Source: Halobacteriovorax sp. HLS (GTDB lineage Bacteria > Bdellovibrionota > Bacteriovoracia > Bacteriovoracales > Bacteriovoracaceae). Taken from it: DNA of 64,000 nucleotides. The notes under the pieces are model-generated. The model saw only the letters and a list, made by a program, of their open reading frames with translations. It did no database searches and was not told where the DNA came from. Positions 34,401 to 42,551 of this stretch are shown piece after piece. Position 1 is the stretch's first letter, and each line of letters opens with the position of its first letter. The DNA lies in contig NZ_QOCL01000003.1 in the NCBI RefSeq assembly GCF_004006665.1, positions 1 to 64,000 of the forward strand, read 5' to 3'. A program made the translations under genes and the position numbers.

Positions 34401-34427
34401 TTATCGGTACTTAAGGGAGAGTCTTTA
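34401..34427 (-). promoter_or_regulatory. Sigma-28-like promoter abutting a CheY-like gene
   Basis: On the minus strand TAAAGACT (34427-34420), exactly 11 nt, ACCGATAA (34408-34401), then 6 nt to ATG 34394. The -35 matches FliA at 6 of 8 and the -10 at 7 of 8. The hairpin at 34427-34451 touches the -35. Confidence 0.6.
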
Positions 34428-34451
34428 GGGTGATTCATGACAAATCACCCT
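34427..34451. terminator. Hairpin after the histone-like gene, weak terminator
   Basis: AGGGTGATT (34427-34435), 7-nt loop, AATCACCCT (34443-34451). A strong 9-bp stem just after the histone-like gene stop. The minus-strand side lacks a T tract, so termination may be inefficient or rely on another factor. It could instead insulate the adjacent promoter. Confidence 0.5.
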
Positions 34452-34457
34452 AGAGTA

Positions 34458-34982
34458 TTATTTTTTCTTAGCTGGTGCTTTCTTTGCTTGTGTTTTTTTC
34501 ATCACAGGCTTTTTCTTTGGAGCAACTTTCTTAGTTGCTTTTTTAGAAGTGGCCTTCTTAACTGGAGCTTTTTTAGCAGTTTTCTTCTTTGTGTTCTTCG
34601 TTGTTTTCTTAGTCGTCTTTTTTGTAGTTTTCTTCGTAGTCTTTTTTGAAGTTTTTGAAGACTTCTTTACAAATTTCTCTACTTCTGACTGAAATTTATT
34701 AAGCTCTTTCATTTGATCGTCAACAAACTTTTTGGCCTTTTTCATTTCTAGTTGGACTGTTTTATCAACCATTTTCTCTATAGATTTAACTTCTTTCTCT
34801 AACTTCTTTACGAACTTAGGAACATCTTTATCAACAAGTTTCTTGAAATCTTTTTCAGCACCTTTCACAAAGCTCTTTACTTGCTTTTGAACATTTTTAA
34901 GTTCGTCATTTTTAACGATATCTTCAATGTCTTTTCCTAGCTCTTTTAATTGTTTAAGAAATGTTTGTACTTTAAAATCCAT
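34458..34982 (-). CDS. Histone H1-like Lys-rich protein with helical N-terminus
   Basis: A 174-residue basic protein. Residues 1-110 are long amphipathic helices with regular Lys, Val and Phe (KKLEKEVKSIEKMVDK), somewhat phasin-like. Residues 110-174 are a low-complexity tail of KKTTKK and KKAPAKK units like eukaryotic H1 tails and bacterial Hc1/AlgP-type proteins. It probably binds DNA or another polyanion and self-associates through the helical part. AGGAG precedes the ATG. The repeated codons make the DNA itself repetitive, so tail length may vary between strains. Confidence 0.82.
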   Translation of the reverse strand: MDFKVQTFLKQLKELGKDIEDIVKNDELKNVQKQVKSFVKGAEKDFKKLVDKDVPKFVKKLEKEVKSIEKMVDKTVQLEMKKAKKFVDDQMKELNKFQSEVEKFVKKSSKTSKKTTKKTTKKTTKKTTKNTKKKTAKKAPVKKATSKKATKKVAPKKKPVMKKTQAKKAPAKKK

Positions 34983-34995
34983 TGTATACTCCTAG

Positions 34996-36744
34996 TTATT
35001 TAACGCTTTTACAAATTGGGATTCTATAACCGATACCAAAGCTTTTAGCTTTTATTTTAAGTATTGGACAGAACTGTCTTCGTTTATACTCACTTCGTGT
35101 ATAAAGTCTGTAAACTTTACTTACTACATCCTCTGCAAATCCCATAGAGTAGAGCTCTTTAGGAGAAAGTTGATAGGATAGCAGACCATCAAGAATTGGA
35201 TCGAGTACGTCATAAGGAGGTAGCGAGTGATCATCTTGCTGATCTTCTCTAAGTTCAGCTGAAGGGGGTCTTGTGATAATACCTTCTGGGATAATTCCAT
35301 TATATTTTCGGTTGATATAATTAGCTAAAGCGAAGACCTCGCTCTTGTAAAGGTCTCCCAAGACGCTAATAGCACCAACGCTATCACCATATAAAGTAGA
35401 GTAGCCCACAGCAATTTCTGATTTATTAGATGTATTCAAAACCATAGAATTTCTTTGATTAGACCTTGCGTAGAGTAAGGCCCCTCTTAGTCGGCTTTGA
35501 ATATTCTCATCGGCCAGTCCATCCATAGGAACATTGAAGACGTCTTGAAATTGATTTCGTATAGAGCTGTGAGTGAACTTAATAGGGTAGGTATACATTT
35601 TTACACCAATCTTTTGGCACATTTCAAAAGAAAGATCATAACTTATTGAGGCCGAAAAGAATCCAGGCATAAAAATTGCTTCGAGGTTCTGCTGTGGGGC
35701 TAATGATAGCTTCATTATTGCAAGTACCAGCGCCGAATCGATTCCACCGGAAAGGGCCACATCAAAATTAGAAAATCCTGACTTACTTGCATATTCCTGA
35801 ATTCCAAACCTAAGCGATTGTAGGATCTCTTCACAGTTTTCATCAGTCAAGGCCGGTAGAATAGGTGTTCCAATATCATCCTTTATAATCGAATGTTTAA
35901 ATAGTGACTCCCAGGAATTCTTCATATCACTGAAGGCCGTCTCGGTATCTATTTGTCCGTCAAAGTCTTCAAGTTCGTACTCGATGAGATCACTTTCATA
36001 AAACTTTGCCCTTTGAGAAACTCTTGAACCATTTACAACGAAGCTCGATCCGTCAAAAAGTATCTCATCTTCAGCTCCAACTCTATTTACATACACAAAT
36101 GGACATCCAAATAACTTAGAGATTTCGCTGGATCTTATCAATCTTGTTTTATCTTTATCTAAATAAAATGGAGAAGCTGATAAGTTCAAAATTGCATCTA
36201 ATTCAATGTCATTTTGTTGGGCGTGCTCATAAAGTTCTTTTACAGGATCAACCTTGTGCATACTACTCATCCACATATCTTCACAGATGAGAATACCAAA
36301 TCTCTTGTCACCATAATTGTAAATGAAGCTTTCTTCGCCTGCAGTGAAGTACTTTTGTTCATCAAATATATCGTAGTTTGGCAGTAGTTTCTTAGTGTAG
36401 ATCGCTCTCATTTCGTGGCCAGAAACGAGCTCATAAGTAACATTCTTGATGCTTAGAGGAAGACCTTTATTATCAAATTTGTAGTCTAGACCTCCAAAGA
36501 GCAAAGTCATTTGGTTTTCTGATTTTAGGCTCAGAGCGTTGATTTTGGATATTAACTCTAAATAATTGTTTATAAAGGCCCTTTGCAAACAAAGGTCTTG
36601 TAGCGGATATCCAGTTAGAAATAGCTCTGGGAAAATATGTAGCTTGTCACAATTGTTTTTGTTGCTAAATAACTCGCTTAGGTATGTAAAAATGGCATCA
36701 AAATCGCCAATTGTATGATGTGTTTGGTGGATGTTTATTTGCAT
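34996..36744 (-). CDS. nadE: Glutamine-dependent NAD+ synthetase
   Basis: A 582-residue two-domain enzyme for the last step of NAD synthesis (amidation of deamido-NAD). The N-terminal nitrilase-type glutaminase (1-260) shows Glu40 (FPELFLTGYPLQDL), a Lys in KKLLPNYDIFDE and the nucleophile Cys in LICEDMW. The C-terminal synthetase has the ATP P-loop SGGIDSALVLAI, NTSNKSE and GDLYKSEV. Length is normal. AGGA is placed 7 nt before the ATG. It lies 13 nt upstream of the histone-like gene on the same strand. Confidence 0.97.
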   Translation of the reverse strand: MQINIHQTHHTIGDFDAIFTYLSELFSNKNNCDKLHIFPELFLTGYPLQDLCLQRAFINNYLELISKINALSLKSENQMTLLFGGLDYKFDNKGLPLSIKNVTYELVSGHEMRAIYTKKLLPNYDIFDEQKYFTAGEESFIYNYGDKRFGILICEDMWMSSMHKVDPVKELYEHAQQNDIELDAILNLSASPFYLDKDKTRLIRSSEISKLFGCPFVYVNRVGAEDEILFDGSSFVVNGSRVSQRAKFYESDLIEYELEDFDGQIDTETAFSDMKNSWESLFKHSIIKDDIGTPILPALTDENCEEILQSLRFGIQEYASKSGFSNFDVALSGGIDSALVLAIMKLSLAPQQNLEAIFMPGFFSASISYDLSFEMCQKIGVKMYTYPIKFTHSSIRNQFQDVFNVPMDGLADENIQSRLRGALLYARSNQRNSMVLNTSNKSEIAVGYSTLYGDSVGAISVLGDLYKSEVFALANYINRKYNGIIPEGIITRPPSAELREDQQDDHSLPPYDVLDPILDGLLSYQLSPKELYSMGFAEDVVSKVYRLYTRSEYKRRQFCPILKIKAKSFGIGYRIPICKSVK

Positions 36745-36817
36745 GTACGTATCCTAAAAGGTAAATTCTTCGCTTATATTTACCATAGTTTAAACTAAAA
36801 AATAAGAAGAGTTAATA

Positions 36818-38188
36818 ATGAATTTAGAGACTAAAAAAGTCCTAGTGATTGGTGCTGGTCTGGCCGGCAGTGATGCTGCAATGTTTTTGGCCCAAAACGG
36901 TGTAAAGGTAGTTCTTGCAGAGTGTAAGACAATAGCACTAAATCCTGCTCAAAAAATTAAAACATTTGGTGAGTTAGTTTGTACAAATTCTTTAAAAAGT
37001 ATGTCTCCTGATTCAGGGCATGGCCTTCTTAAATATGAAATGAAAGGTCTTGGTTCTCTCATTCTTGAAAAGGGTTACGAGCACGCAGTTCCTGCTGGGG
37101 ATGCTTTAGCGGTAGATAGAGAAGTTTTCTCACAGGCGCTAACGGATACTCTGAAGTCTCACCCCCTAATCGAGGTCATTGAACTAGAAGCAGATAATCC
37201 AGTTGAATTACAACAAAAATTTGAGTGTGATTACACTATTGTTGCATCAGGACCACTTACGACTGAAAAGCTTGAGAAGTGGATAACTGAGGATTTATCT
37301 AAAGAAGACTTCTATTTCTATGATGCGATTGCCCCAGTAGTTGATGCAGACTCTCTTGATTATAGTAAATTGTATTACAAAGATCGTCACAAGAATGTGT
37401 CTGAGGAAGAAGGTGTTGAAGCTGACTACCTAAATGCTCCTATGAATAAAGAAGAATATGAGGAATTTATTGCTGAGTTAGTTGACGCTATAAAGGTCCC
37501 AGCTCAGAACTTTGAAGATTATAAATTTTTTGAAAGTTGTCTGCCTGTTGATATAATGGCCGAAAGAGGTGTAGAGACAGCACGCTTTTCTTGCATGAAG
37601 CCAATTGGTTTAGAAATGAAAGACGGAACTCTTCCATATGCTTGTGTACAACTTAGAAAAGAGAACTTACTGGGAAGTGCTTTTAACTTAGTTGGTTTTC
37701 AAACACGATTGACTTACAAGGAACAGGTTAGAGTTTTTAGAAAGATTCCTGGTTTTCAAGATGCAAGCTTTATTCATCTTGGTTCAGTACATAGAAATAG
37801 TTTCTTAAACTCTAGAAATTTATTAAATTTTGACTTTAGTTCAAAACAGTTTCCAACAATTCACTTTGCTGGGCAAATTACTGGAGTTGAAGGATATACC
37901 GAAAGTGCTTCAATGGGACTTTACGTTGCATGGCAAATCCTGAGAAAGCTAAAAGGTATGGATGCTGTTCAGTGGCCTTTAGAAACAGGAATTGGTGCCC
38001 TCGTTAACTATGTTATGACGATTTCTAAGCCAAGCCCATCAAATATAAATTTTGGTCTTCTACCTAGCGTTGAGTTAACTAAAGAAGAGAGACGTTTTAG
38101 AAAGGGCAGAAAGAAACTTAAAAAGGCCAAGGCATCACAAAGAGCAAGAGAAGTTTTTGATAAATTTATTGAAGACAATAGAGGTTAA
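36818..38188 (+). CDS. trmFO: Folate-dependent tRNA (uracil-54) methyltransferase
   Basis: A 456-residue FAD protein that makes ribothymidine at tRNA position 54 using methylenetetrahydrofolate. It has the dinucleotide-binding motif VIGAGLAGSDAA at the N-terminus, FGELVCTNSLKS, and the C-terminal GQITGVEGYTESASMGLYVAW motif of TrmFO. Length is right. It starts a plus-strand run with a transporter and sugar genes, though it is unlikely to share their function. Confidence 0.97.
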   Translation: MNLETKKVLVIGAGLAGSDAAMFLAQNGVKVVLAECKTIALNPAQKIKTFGELVCTNSLKSMSPDSGHGLLKYEMKGLGSLILEKGYEHAVPAGDALAVDREVFSQALTDTLKSHPLIEVIELEADNPVELQQKFECDYTIVASGPLTTEKLEKWITEDLSKEDFYFYDAIAPVVDADSLDYSKLYYKDRHKNVSEEEGVEADYLNAPMNKEEYEEFIAELVDAIKVPAQNFEDYKFFESCLPVDIMAERGVETARFSCMKPIGLEMKDGTLPYACVQLRKENLLGSAFNLVGFQTRLTYKEQVRVFRKIPGFQDASFIHLGSVHRNSFLNSRNLLNFDFSSKQFPTIHFAGQITGVEGYTESASMGLYVAWQILRKLKGMDAVQWPLETGIGALVNYVMTISKPSPSNINFGLLPSVELTKEERRFRKGRKKLKKAKASQRAREVFDKFIEDNRG

Positions 38189-38192
38189 TTAG

Positions 38193-39092
38193 ATGAGTGG
38201 AGTGTTCTATATTCTTCTGGCCTGTATTCTTTGGGCCCTAGATACACTAGTCAGGTACCCTTTACTTGGACAGGGAATTAGTGCAGAAAGAATAGTATTC
38301 ACTGAACACCTCATTTTAACTGTCATTTTTCTACCTATACTCTTTAAAAATGTTAGAAAGTTTTGGCAGGCTAAAGTTGCACACGTTTTTTACTTTCTTA
38401 TTATTGGTGGACTTGGCTCGGCCATAGGAACACTTGCCTTTACACGTGCTTTTGGTTTGATTAACCCTAGTCTCGTAATTTTATTACAAAAATTTCAGCC
38501 AATCGTGGCCATTATACTGGCCCGATTTATTTTACACGAGCGCTTGAATTCTAGCTTCTTCAAATGGGGGTTCCTATGTTTAATAGGTGCGGGTCTTATT
38601 TCTTTTGAAGATATTTCTATGGGGCTAGATAAGATAGATATGGGTAGTGATTTATTTTCTCAAGATAGTTTAGTTGGTTATCTCTTGGCCCTCGTTGCCG
38701 TGGTTAGTTGGGGAAGTTCTACTGTTTTTGGAAAGAAATTATCACTTTCTGGGCTTGAAGAAAAAGAGATTATGGCCGGAAGATTTACGATGGGTCTGGT
38801 GTGTTTGCTACCAATCCTTTTTACTGGTCAGATGAATTTAGACCTAGATGGGGCAGTGTGGGGAAAAGTTCTCTTAATGGTCTTTCTATCTGGTATTTTA
38901 GGAATGTTCTTCTACTATAAGGGGCTAAAAATCATTTCAGCTCGACTATGTGCAATTTGCGAAATGTTCTTTCCATTGTGCGCTGTTCTAGTGAACTGGA
39001 TTTTTCTGTCTCAATCCTTATCGGTCTATCAAATTTTCGGTGGTTTACTATTACTTATTGGTTCAACTGTGATACAGTTGCGTCATTACTAG
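38193..39092 (+). CDS. EamA/DMT-family transporter
   Basis: A 299-residue membrane protein with ten predicted helices in two EamA halves (each about 140 residues; LNPSLVILLQKFQPIVAIILAR ends the first). Such carriers export amino acids, nucleotide sugars or other metabolites. It starts 4 nt after trmFO and 19 nt before the UDP-sugar gene. A role in sugar-nucleotide movement is possible but not shown. Confidence 0.88.
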   Translation: MSGVFYILLACILWALDTLVRYPLLGQGISAERIVFTEHLILTVIFLPILFKNVRKFWQAKVAHVFYFLIIGGLGSAIGTLAFTRAFGLINPSLVILLQKFQPIVAIILARFILHERLNSSFFKWGFLCLIGAGLISFEDISMGLDKIDMGSDLFSQDSLVGYLLALVAVVSWGSSTVFGKKLSLSGLEEKEIMAGRFTMGLVCLLPILFTGQMNLDLDGAVWGKVLLMVFLSGILGMFFYYKGLKIISARLCAICEMFFPLCAVLVNWIFLSQSLSVYQIFGGLLLLIGSTVIQLRHY

Positions 39093-39111
39093 GTTATTTT
39101 TTGGAGTTTAA

Positions 39112-40083
39112 ATGAGTAAAAAAATTCAGTTACCTGAAACTTTAGAAGGAAAAACAATCTTAGTTGCTGGAGCAGCTGGTTTTGTTCCATCTACTTTATG
39201 CGAGTTTTACCTAAACCTTGGTGCAACTGTTATTGGATTAGATAACTTCATAACTGGAAGTAAATCCAATGTTGAAATATTGAATAAGTATGAAAAGTTC
39301 TCTTTTCATGAATGTAATATATATGAGTCTCTTCCTGACTTTTCTGGAGTGAGTATCGATTATGTTTTCTCTCTTGCCTCTCCTGCTTCTCCAATTGATT
39401 TTGGATTGATTCCAATGGAGATTATGAGGGTAAATAGTGAGGGGACGCTTAAGCTTTTAGAGCTTTCTCTTGAAAAAGGAGCCCGTTTTCTTGAGGCTTC
39501 TACTAGTGAGGTTTATGGAGACCCTGAAGTACATCCGCAGACGGAAGACTATGTAGGTCATGTGAATACATTAGGACCAAGAGCTTGTTATGATGAATCG
39601 AAGAGATTTGCTGAAGCAATGACTATGAGTTTTCATAAGAAGTTTGGACTTGATACAAGAATTATTCGTATCTTTAATACTTATGGTCCAAGAATGAGAC
39701 CTAATGATGGAAGAGTTATTCCTAACTTTATAAATCAGGCCATGAAAAATGAAGATATTACTGTTTATGGAGATGGAAGTCAGACAAGGTCTTTTTGCTA
39801 TGTGACCGACCTTGTAGATGCTATTCATAATGTAATGTTCTCTGATGATCCGACTCCTTTCAATTGTGGAAATCCGGATGAGTACACTATTTTAGAAGCT
39901 GCTCAATTTATAATTAAAGCACTAGGAAGTAGCTCTAAGATCATTCACTTAGACCTTCCTAAGGATGACCCTAAAAGAAGAAGACCTGATTTAACTAAAC
40001 TTCAGAGCGTTTCTGACTATAGTCCAAAGGTTTCTTTTGAAGAAGGTATTAGAAGAACAACTGAGTACTTTAAAACACTCTAG
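39112..40083 (+). CDS. UDP-glucuronate decarboxylase-like (UXS) epimerase-family protein
   Basis: A 323-residue extended short-chain dehydrogenase very like UDP-xylose synthase. It has ASTSEVYGDPEVHPQ, the catalytic CYDESKRFAE (Tyr-x-x-x-Lys), RIFNTYGPRMRPNDGRV and FCYVTDLVD. UXS converts UDP-glucuronate to UDP-xylose, a surface-sugar donor. The NAD-binding turn is unusual: GAAGFVP at 20-26 has Pro26 in place of the last Gly of GxxGxxG. TTGGAG precedes the ATG. The glycosyltransferase gene starts 7 nt downstream, fitting a surface glycan pathway. Confidence 0.87.
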   Translation: MSKKIQLPETLEGKTILVAGAAGFVPSTLCEFYLNLGATVIGLDNFITGSKSNVEILNKYEKFSFHECNIYESLPDFSGVSIDYVFSLASPASPIDFGLIPMEIMRVNSEGTLKLLELSLEKGARFLEASTSEVYGDPEVHPQTEDYVGHVNTLGPRACYDESKRFAEAMTMSFHKKFGLDTRIIRIFNTYGPRMRPNDGRVIPNFINQAMKNEDITVYGDGSQTRSFCYVTDLVDAIHNVMFSDDPTPFNCGNPDEYTILEAAQFIIKALGSSSKIIHLDLPKDDPKRRRPDLTKLQSVSDYSPKVSFEEGIRRTTEYFKTL

Positions 40084-40090
40084 GTAGTAA

Positions 40091-41173
40091 ATGAAAATTG
40101 CGATTAGCTGTGACGATTTATTGATTCGAGATCATTATACTGAAATAGTTGAAACTGTTGCTATGGCCTATGAGGACGCTGAGATTTACACTCTTGTTCA
40201 CAAAGAGAAGGCCATGCTTGGAACAATTGAACTACGAAAAGTTCATTCAAGTTACTTGTCTCACAAAATAAAAGATAGAGAATCTCTTTGTAAAAATTCT
40301 TTTCTCATTCCTAATGCAGCTACAAACTTATTTATTCCTTGCTCGGTTGATATTATCATTAATATCTCTAATGGTATGGGGCAAGGAATTAGAAAGTGTA
40401 AGGATACTAAGCTAATAACTTACTTATATGATTTTCATTATCTCAATAGAGAAAAGAAATCTCTACGAGAAAAGCTATTTGGCAGCTATTTGAAGAAATG
40501 GACTCTAAACTCTCTTTGTCAAAGTGATGAAATTTGGGTCACAAATGAAGAGATGGAAAAGAATGTTAAAAGTTTCTTTAGTGGCACTGTGCGAGTTATT
40601 GAGCCTCCTTTTAGAAGTGAAGATTATCCACTGCTACCGATCAAAGGTGAAAAACTAGATTACTATGCCATAAACGCTCAAGATCTACAGGTTGAAACGG
40701 CCATAGGAATCTCTCTTTTCTTAGATGAGTATAATTTAAGTTATAAATTCTTCGGCGATGATACACACTTAGCTAGTATGAAGCTTAACGAAGAAGATCC
40801 TCGTTTCTTTGGAGATAGATGTTCTGGTGAGCTCGCTCCATTTTTGGCCCACTCTAAGGCCGTTATTGATCTTTCTAAACGAGCATTCCCAGAACATGCT
40901 TTAAAAGGGCTATCTTGTGGTAGACCTCTAATTTGTTTGAATACTCCTAATTATCAGAGTTACTTAGGAACAGATGGCATTATGTGGGTAGAGGGCAGTT
41001 CAGATAGTGTGATAGAGGCCATAAAAGAGATGAATAATAAGTATCATACTTTTGATCGTAAGAAATTGCATGGCAAAACTGTAAAATTTCATGAGTTGAA
41101 ATTTAAGGCCGAAATTAAAAGGCGAGTTCATTCTTTTGAAGAAAACCATTCACACAAAGAAGATTGCTGTTAG
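40091..41173 (+). CDS. Glycosyltransferase, GT4-like
   Basis: A 360-residue GT-B fold protein. The N-terminal half has the KLITYLYDFHYLNREKKSLREK region typical of mannosyltransferase-like GT4 proteins. The C-terminal half has the nucleotide-sugar-binding pattern FPEHALKGLSCGRPLICLNTPNYQ (the Glu-containing EX7E-like segment). It likely transfers a sugar to a lipid-linked or surface glycan, perhaps using the UDP-sugar from the gene before it. It stops 4 bp from the convergent histidine kinase. Confidence 0.8.
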   Translation: MKIAISCDDLLIRDHYTEIVETVAMAYEDAEIYTLVHKEKAMLGTIELRKVHSSYLSHKIKDRESLCKNSFLIPNAATNLFIPCSVDIIINISNGMGQGIRKCKDTKLITYLYDFHYLNREKKSLREKLFGSYLKKWTLNSLCQSDEIWVTNEEMEKNVKSFFSGTVRVIEPPFRSEDYPLLPIKGEKLDYYAINAQDLQVETAIGISLFLDEYNLSYKFFGDDTHLASMKLNEEDPRFFGDRCSGELAPFLAHSKAVIDLSKRAFPEHALKGLSCGRPLICLNTPNYQSYLGTDGIMWVEGSSDSVIEAIKEMNNKYHTFDRKKLHGKTVKFHELKFKAEIKRRVHSFEENHSHKEDCC

Positions 41174-41177
41174 TTAA

Positions 41178-42440
41178 TTATGCACAATTGAGAATAATGT
41201 GAAAATTAGTTCCATGTATGTCATTAGAGTCACTCTTTTCTAAACTTTCAACATGAATTTCACCTCTATAGAGCTCGATATACTTTTTAACAAGTGGTAG
41301 TCCAAATCCAGTTCCTGCTTCACCTTGTGTTCCAGCTCTATGGGTTACAATATCAAATCTAAATAGGTTAGGTATAAGCTTTAGAGGAATTCCTACTCCT
41401 GTGTCTTGAATATTTATATGAACTTTTCTACTTTTTTTGTAACAATGAATTACAATTTCTCCGTATTCAGGAGTAAATTTAATGGCATTTGAAACAAGGT
41501 TATTTAGTACCTGATGAGAGAAGCTAACTGGTTCGGCTAAAATTTTCACTTGAGAGTCGACTTCATTTTTTACAATTATTGAGACTCCTTTTTGCTTCGC
41601 TTTTTCTTTAAATACAAAAAGGACCTCTTCAATTGCTATTGAAAGATCGATAGGACTTAGGCTGAGTATTTTCTTTCCTGATTCAAGTGCCTGCATCTCT
41701 TTTACATGATCTATTATTTGTTGAATTTGACTAGATGCCCTGAGGACGGCATCTGGCAGTTCTGGGTCCTTACTTTCTTCTTTTATTAGCTGTGTAAAAC
41801 CTATGATTAGGTTTAGAGGATTAATGATATCGTGAGAAAGTATTTGTATTAATGACCCAATTTTGGTTTTCCCAAAGTGAAGCTCATCCAACCTTTTATA
41901 GGTTCTTCTTGAATTAAAAAGTAAACTACATGTTGCGAACGTAAACAAGTTTATAAAAGATAGCTTGTAGGAATCAATAATACTTTCCTGATTTGTTATT
42001 GAAATGATATTTTTCCCCAATAGGTCTTGGTAGATAAAGTAGATAAATGTTGTAATAACAATCAATGCCCATATTCCTACTGCTCGGGCCTTAAAGAATA
42101 GTGAGCTATAAAGTACAGGTGCAATATACCAGAAAATGTATGGAGAGTTGATTCCGTTGGTTTTCGATACTAGATAGGTTACATGTAGAATAAAGAAGAG
42201 AATAATTAAGTTTAAGCTTACTTTGCTATTTCTAATAAACTTGTGAGCAAATGGTGCAAGAGTGCAGATGACTATTGTCTTTAAATGAAAGCTTACAAGA
42301 ACTTGATCATTGCAAAATAGTAAATTGATTATTGCTAGAAAGATTAATAAGATACTTTCTTGAACAAGAGCTGTTGTAGTCTCTTCTTCGTTCTGTGTTG
42401 AACCATTATTGAATGTAAAAAAAGTAATTATTTTTTTAAT
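41178..42440 (-). CDS. Membrane histidine kinase with probable ATT start codon
   Basis: The frame is open and clearly coding back to a TGA at 42452-42450, but contains no ATG, GTG or TTG before the TTG at 42065. That TTG would cut through the membrane domain. An ATT at 42440-42438 has GAGGA 6 nt upstream and gives a typical start (KKIITFF). I therefore call 420 residues: about six membrane helices (30-175), HisKA with His203 (LSHDIINPLN), and an HATPase with NLVSNAIKF, DTGVGIP and GTGFGLPLV. AUU starts are known for infC and pcnB in E. coli and lower initiation. No receiver gene is adjacent. Confidence 0.75.
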   Translation of the reverse strand: MKKIITFFTFNNGSTQNEEETTTALVQESILLIFLAIINLLFCNDQVLVSFHLKTIVICTLAPFAHKFIRNSKVSLNLIILFFILHVTYLVSKTNGINSPYIFWYIAPVLYSSLFFKARAVGIWALIVITTFIYFIYQDLLGKNIISITNQESIIDSYKLSFINLFTFATCSLLFNSRRTYKRLDELHFGKTKIGSLIQILSHDIINPLNLIIGFTQLIKEESKDPELPDAVLRASSQIQQIIDHVKEMQALESGKKILSLSPIDLSIAIEEVLFVFKEKAKQKGVSIIVKNEVDSQVKILAEPVSFSHQVLNNLVSNAIKFTPEYGEIVIHCYKKSRKVHINIQDTGVGIPLKLIPNLFRFDIVTHRAGTQGEAGTGFGLPLVKKYIELYRGEIHVESLEKSDSNDIHGTNFHIILNCA

Positions 42441-42551
42441 TTTCTTTCCTCAGCTTTATTATTAATACTTCGGAAAATAGAACTATTGGTTTTATTTAAT
42501 TCTAACTAAAACTTTGCTACACTATACAAATTGATCATTTCTGGAGTTTTT

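Noticed and set aside
34437-34649. Plus-strand ORF rich in Phe, Leu, Cys and Ser opposite the histone-like gene
   Set aside because: It is the antisense of the Lys-codon repeats; the minus-strand gene has a good ribosome binding site and sensible composition.
34470-34660. Repetitive AAG/ACT-rich DNA that could be taken for a tandem repeat or CRISPR-like array
   Set aside because: The units are codon-phased Lys/Thr/Ala repeats within an open frame; there are no unique spacers of constant length.
42066-42440. Long intergenic region between a kinase and a binding-protein gene
   Set aside because: It is not intergenic: the minus strand is continuously open and encodes membrane helices of the kinase when an ATT start is accepted.
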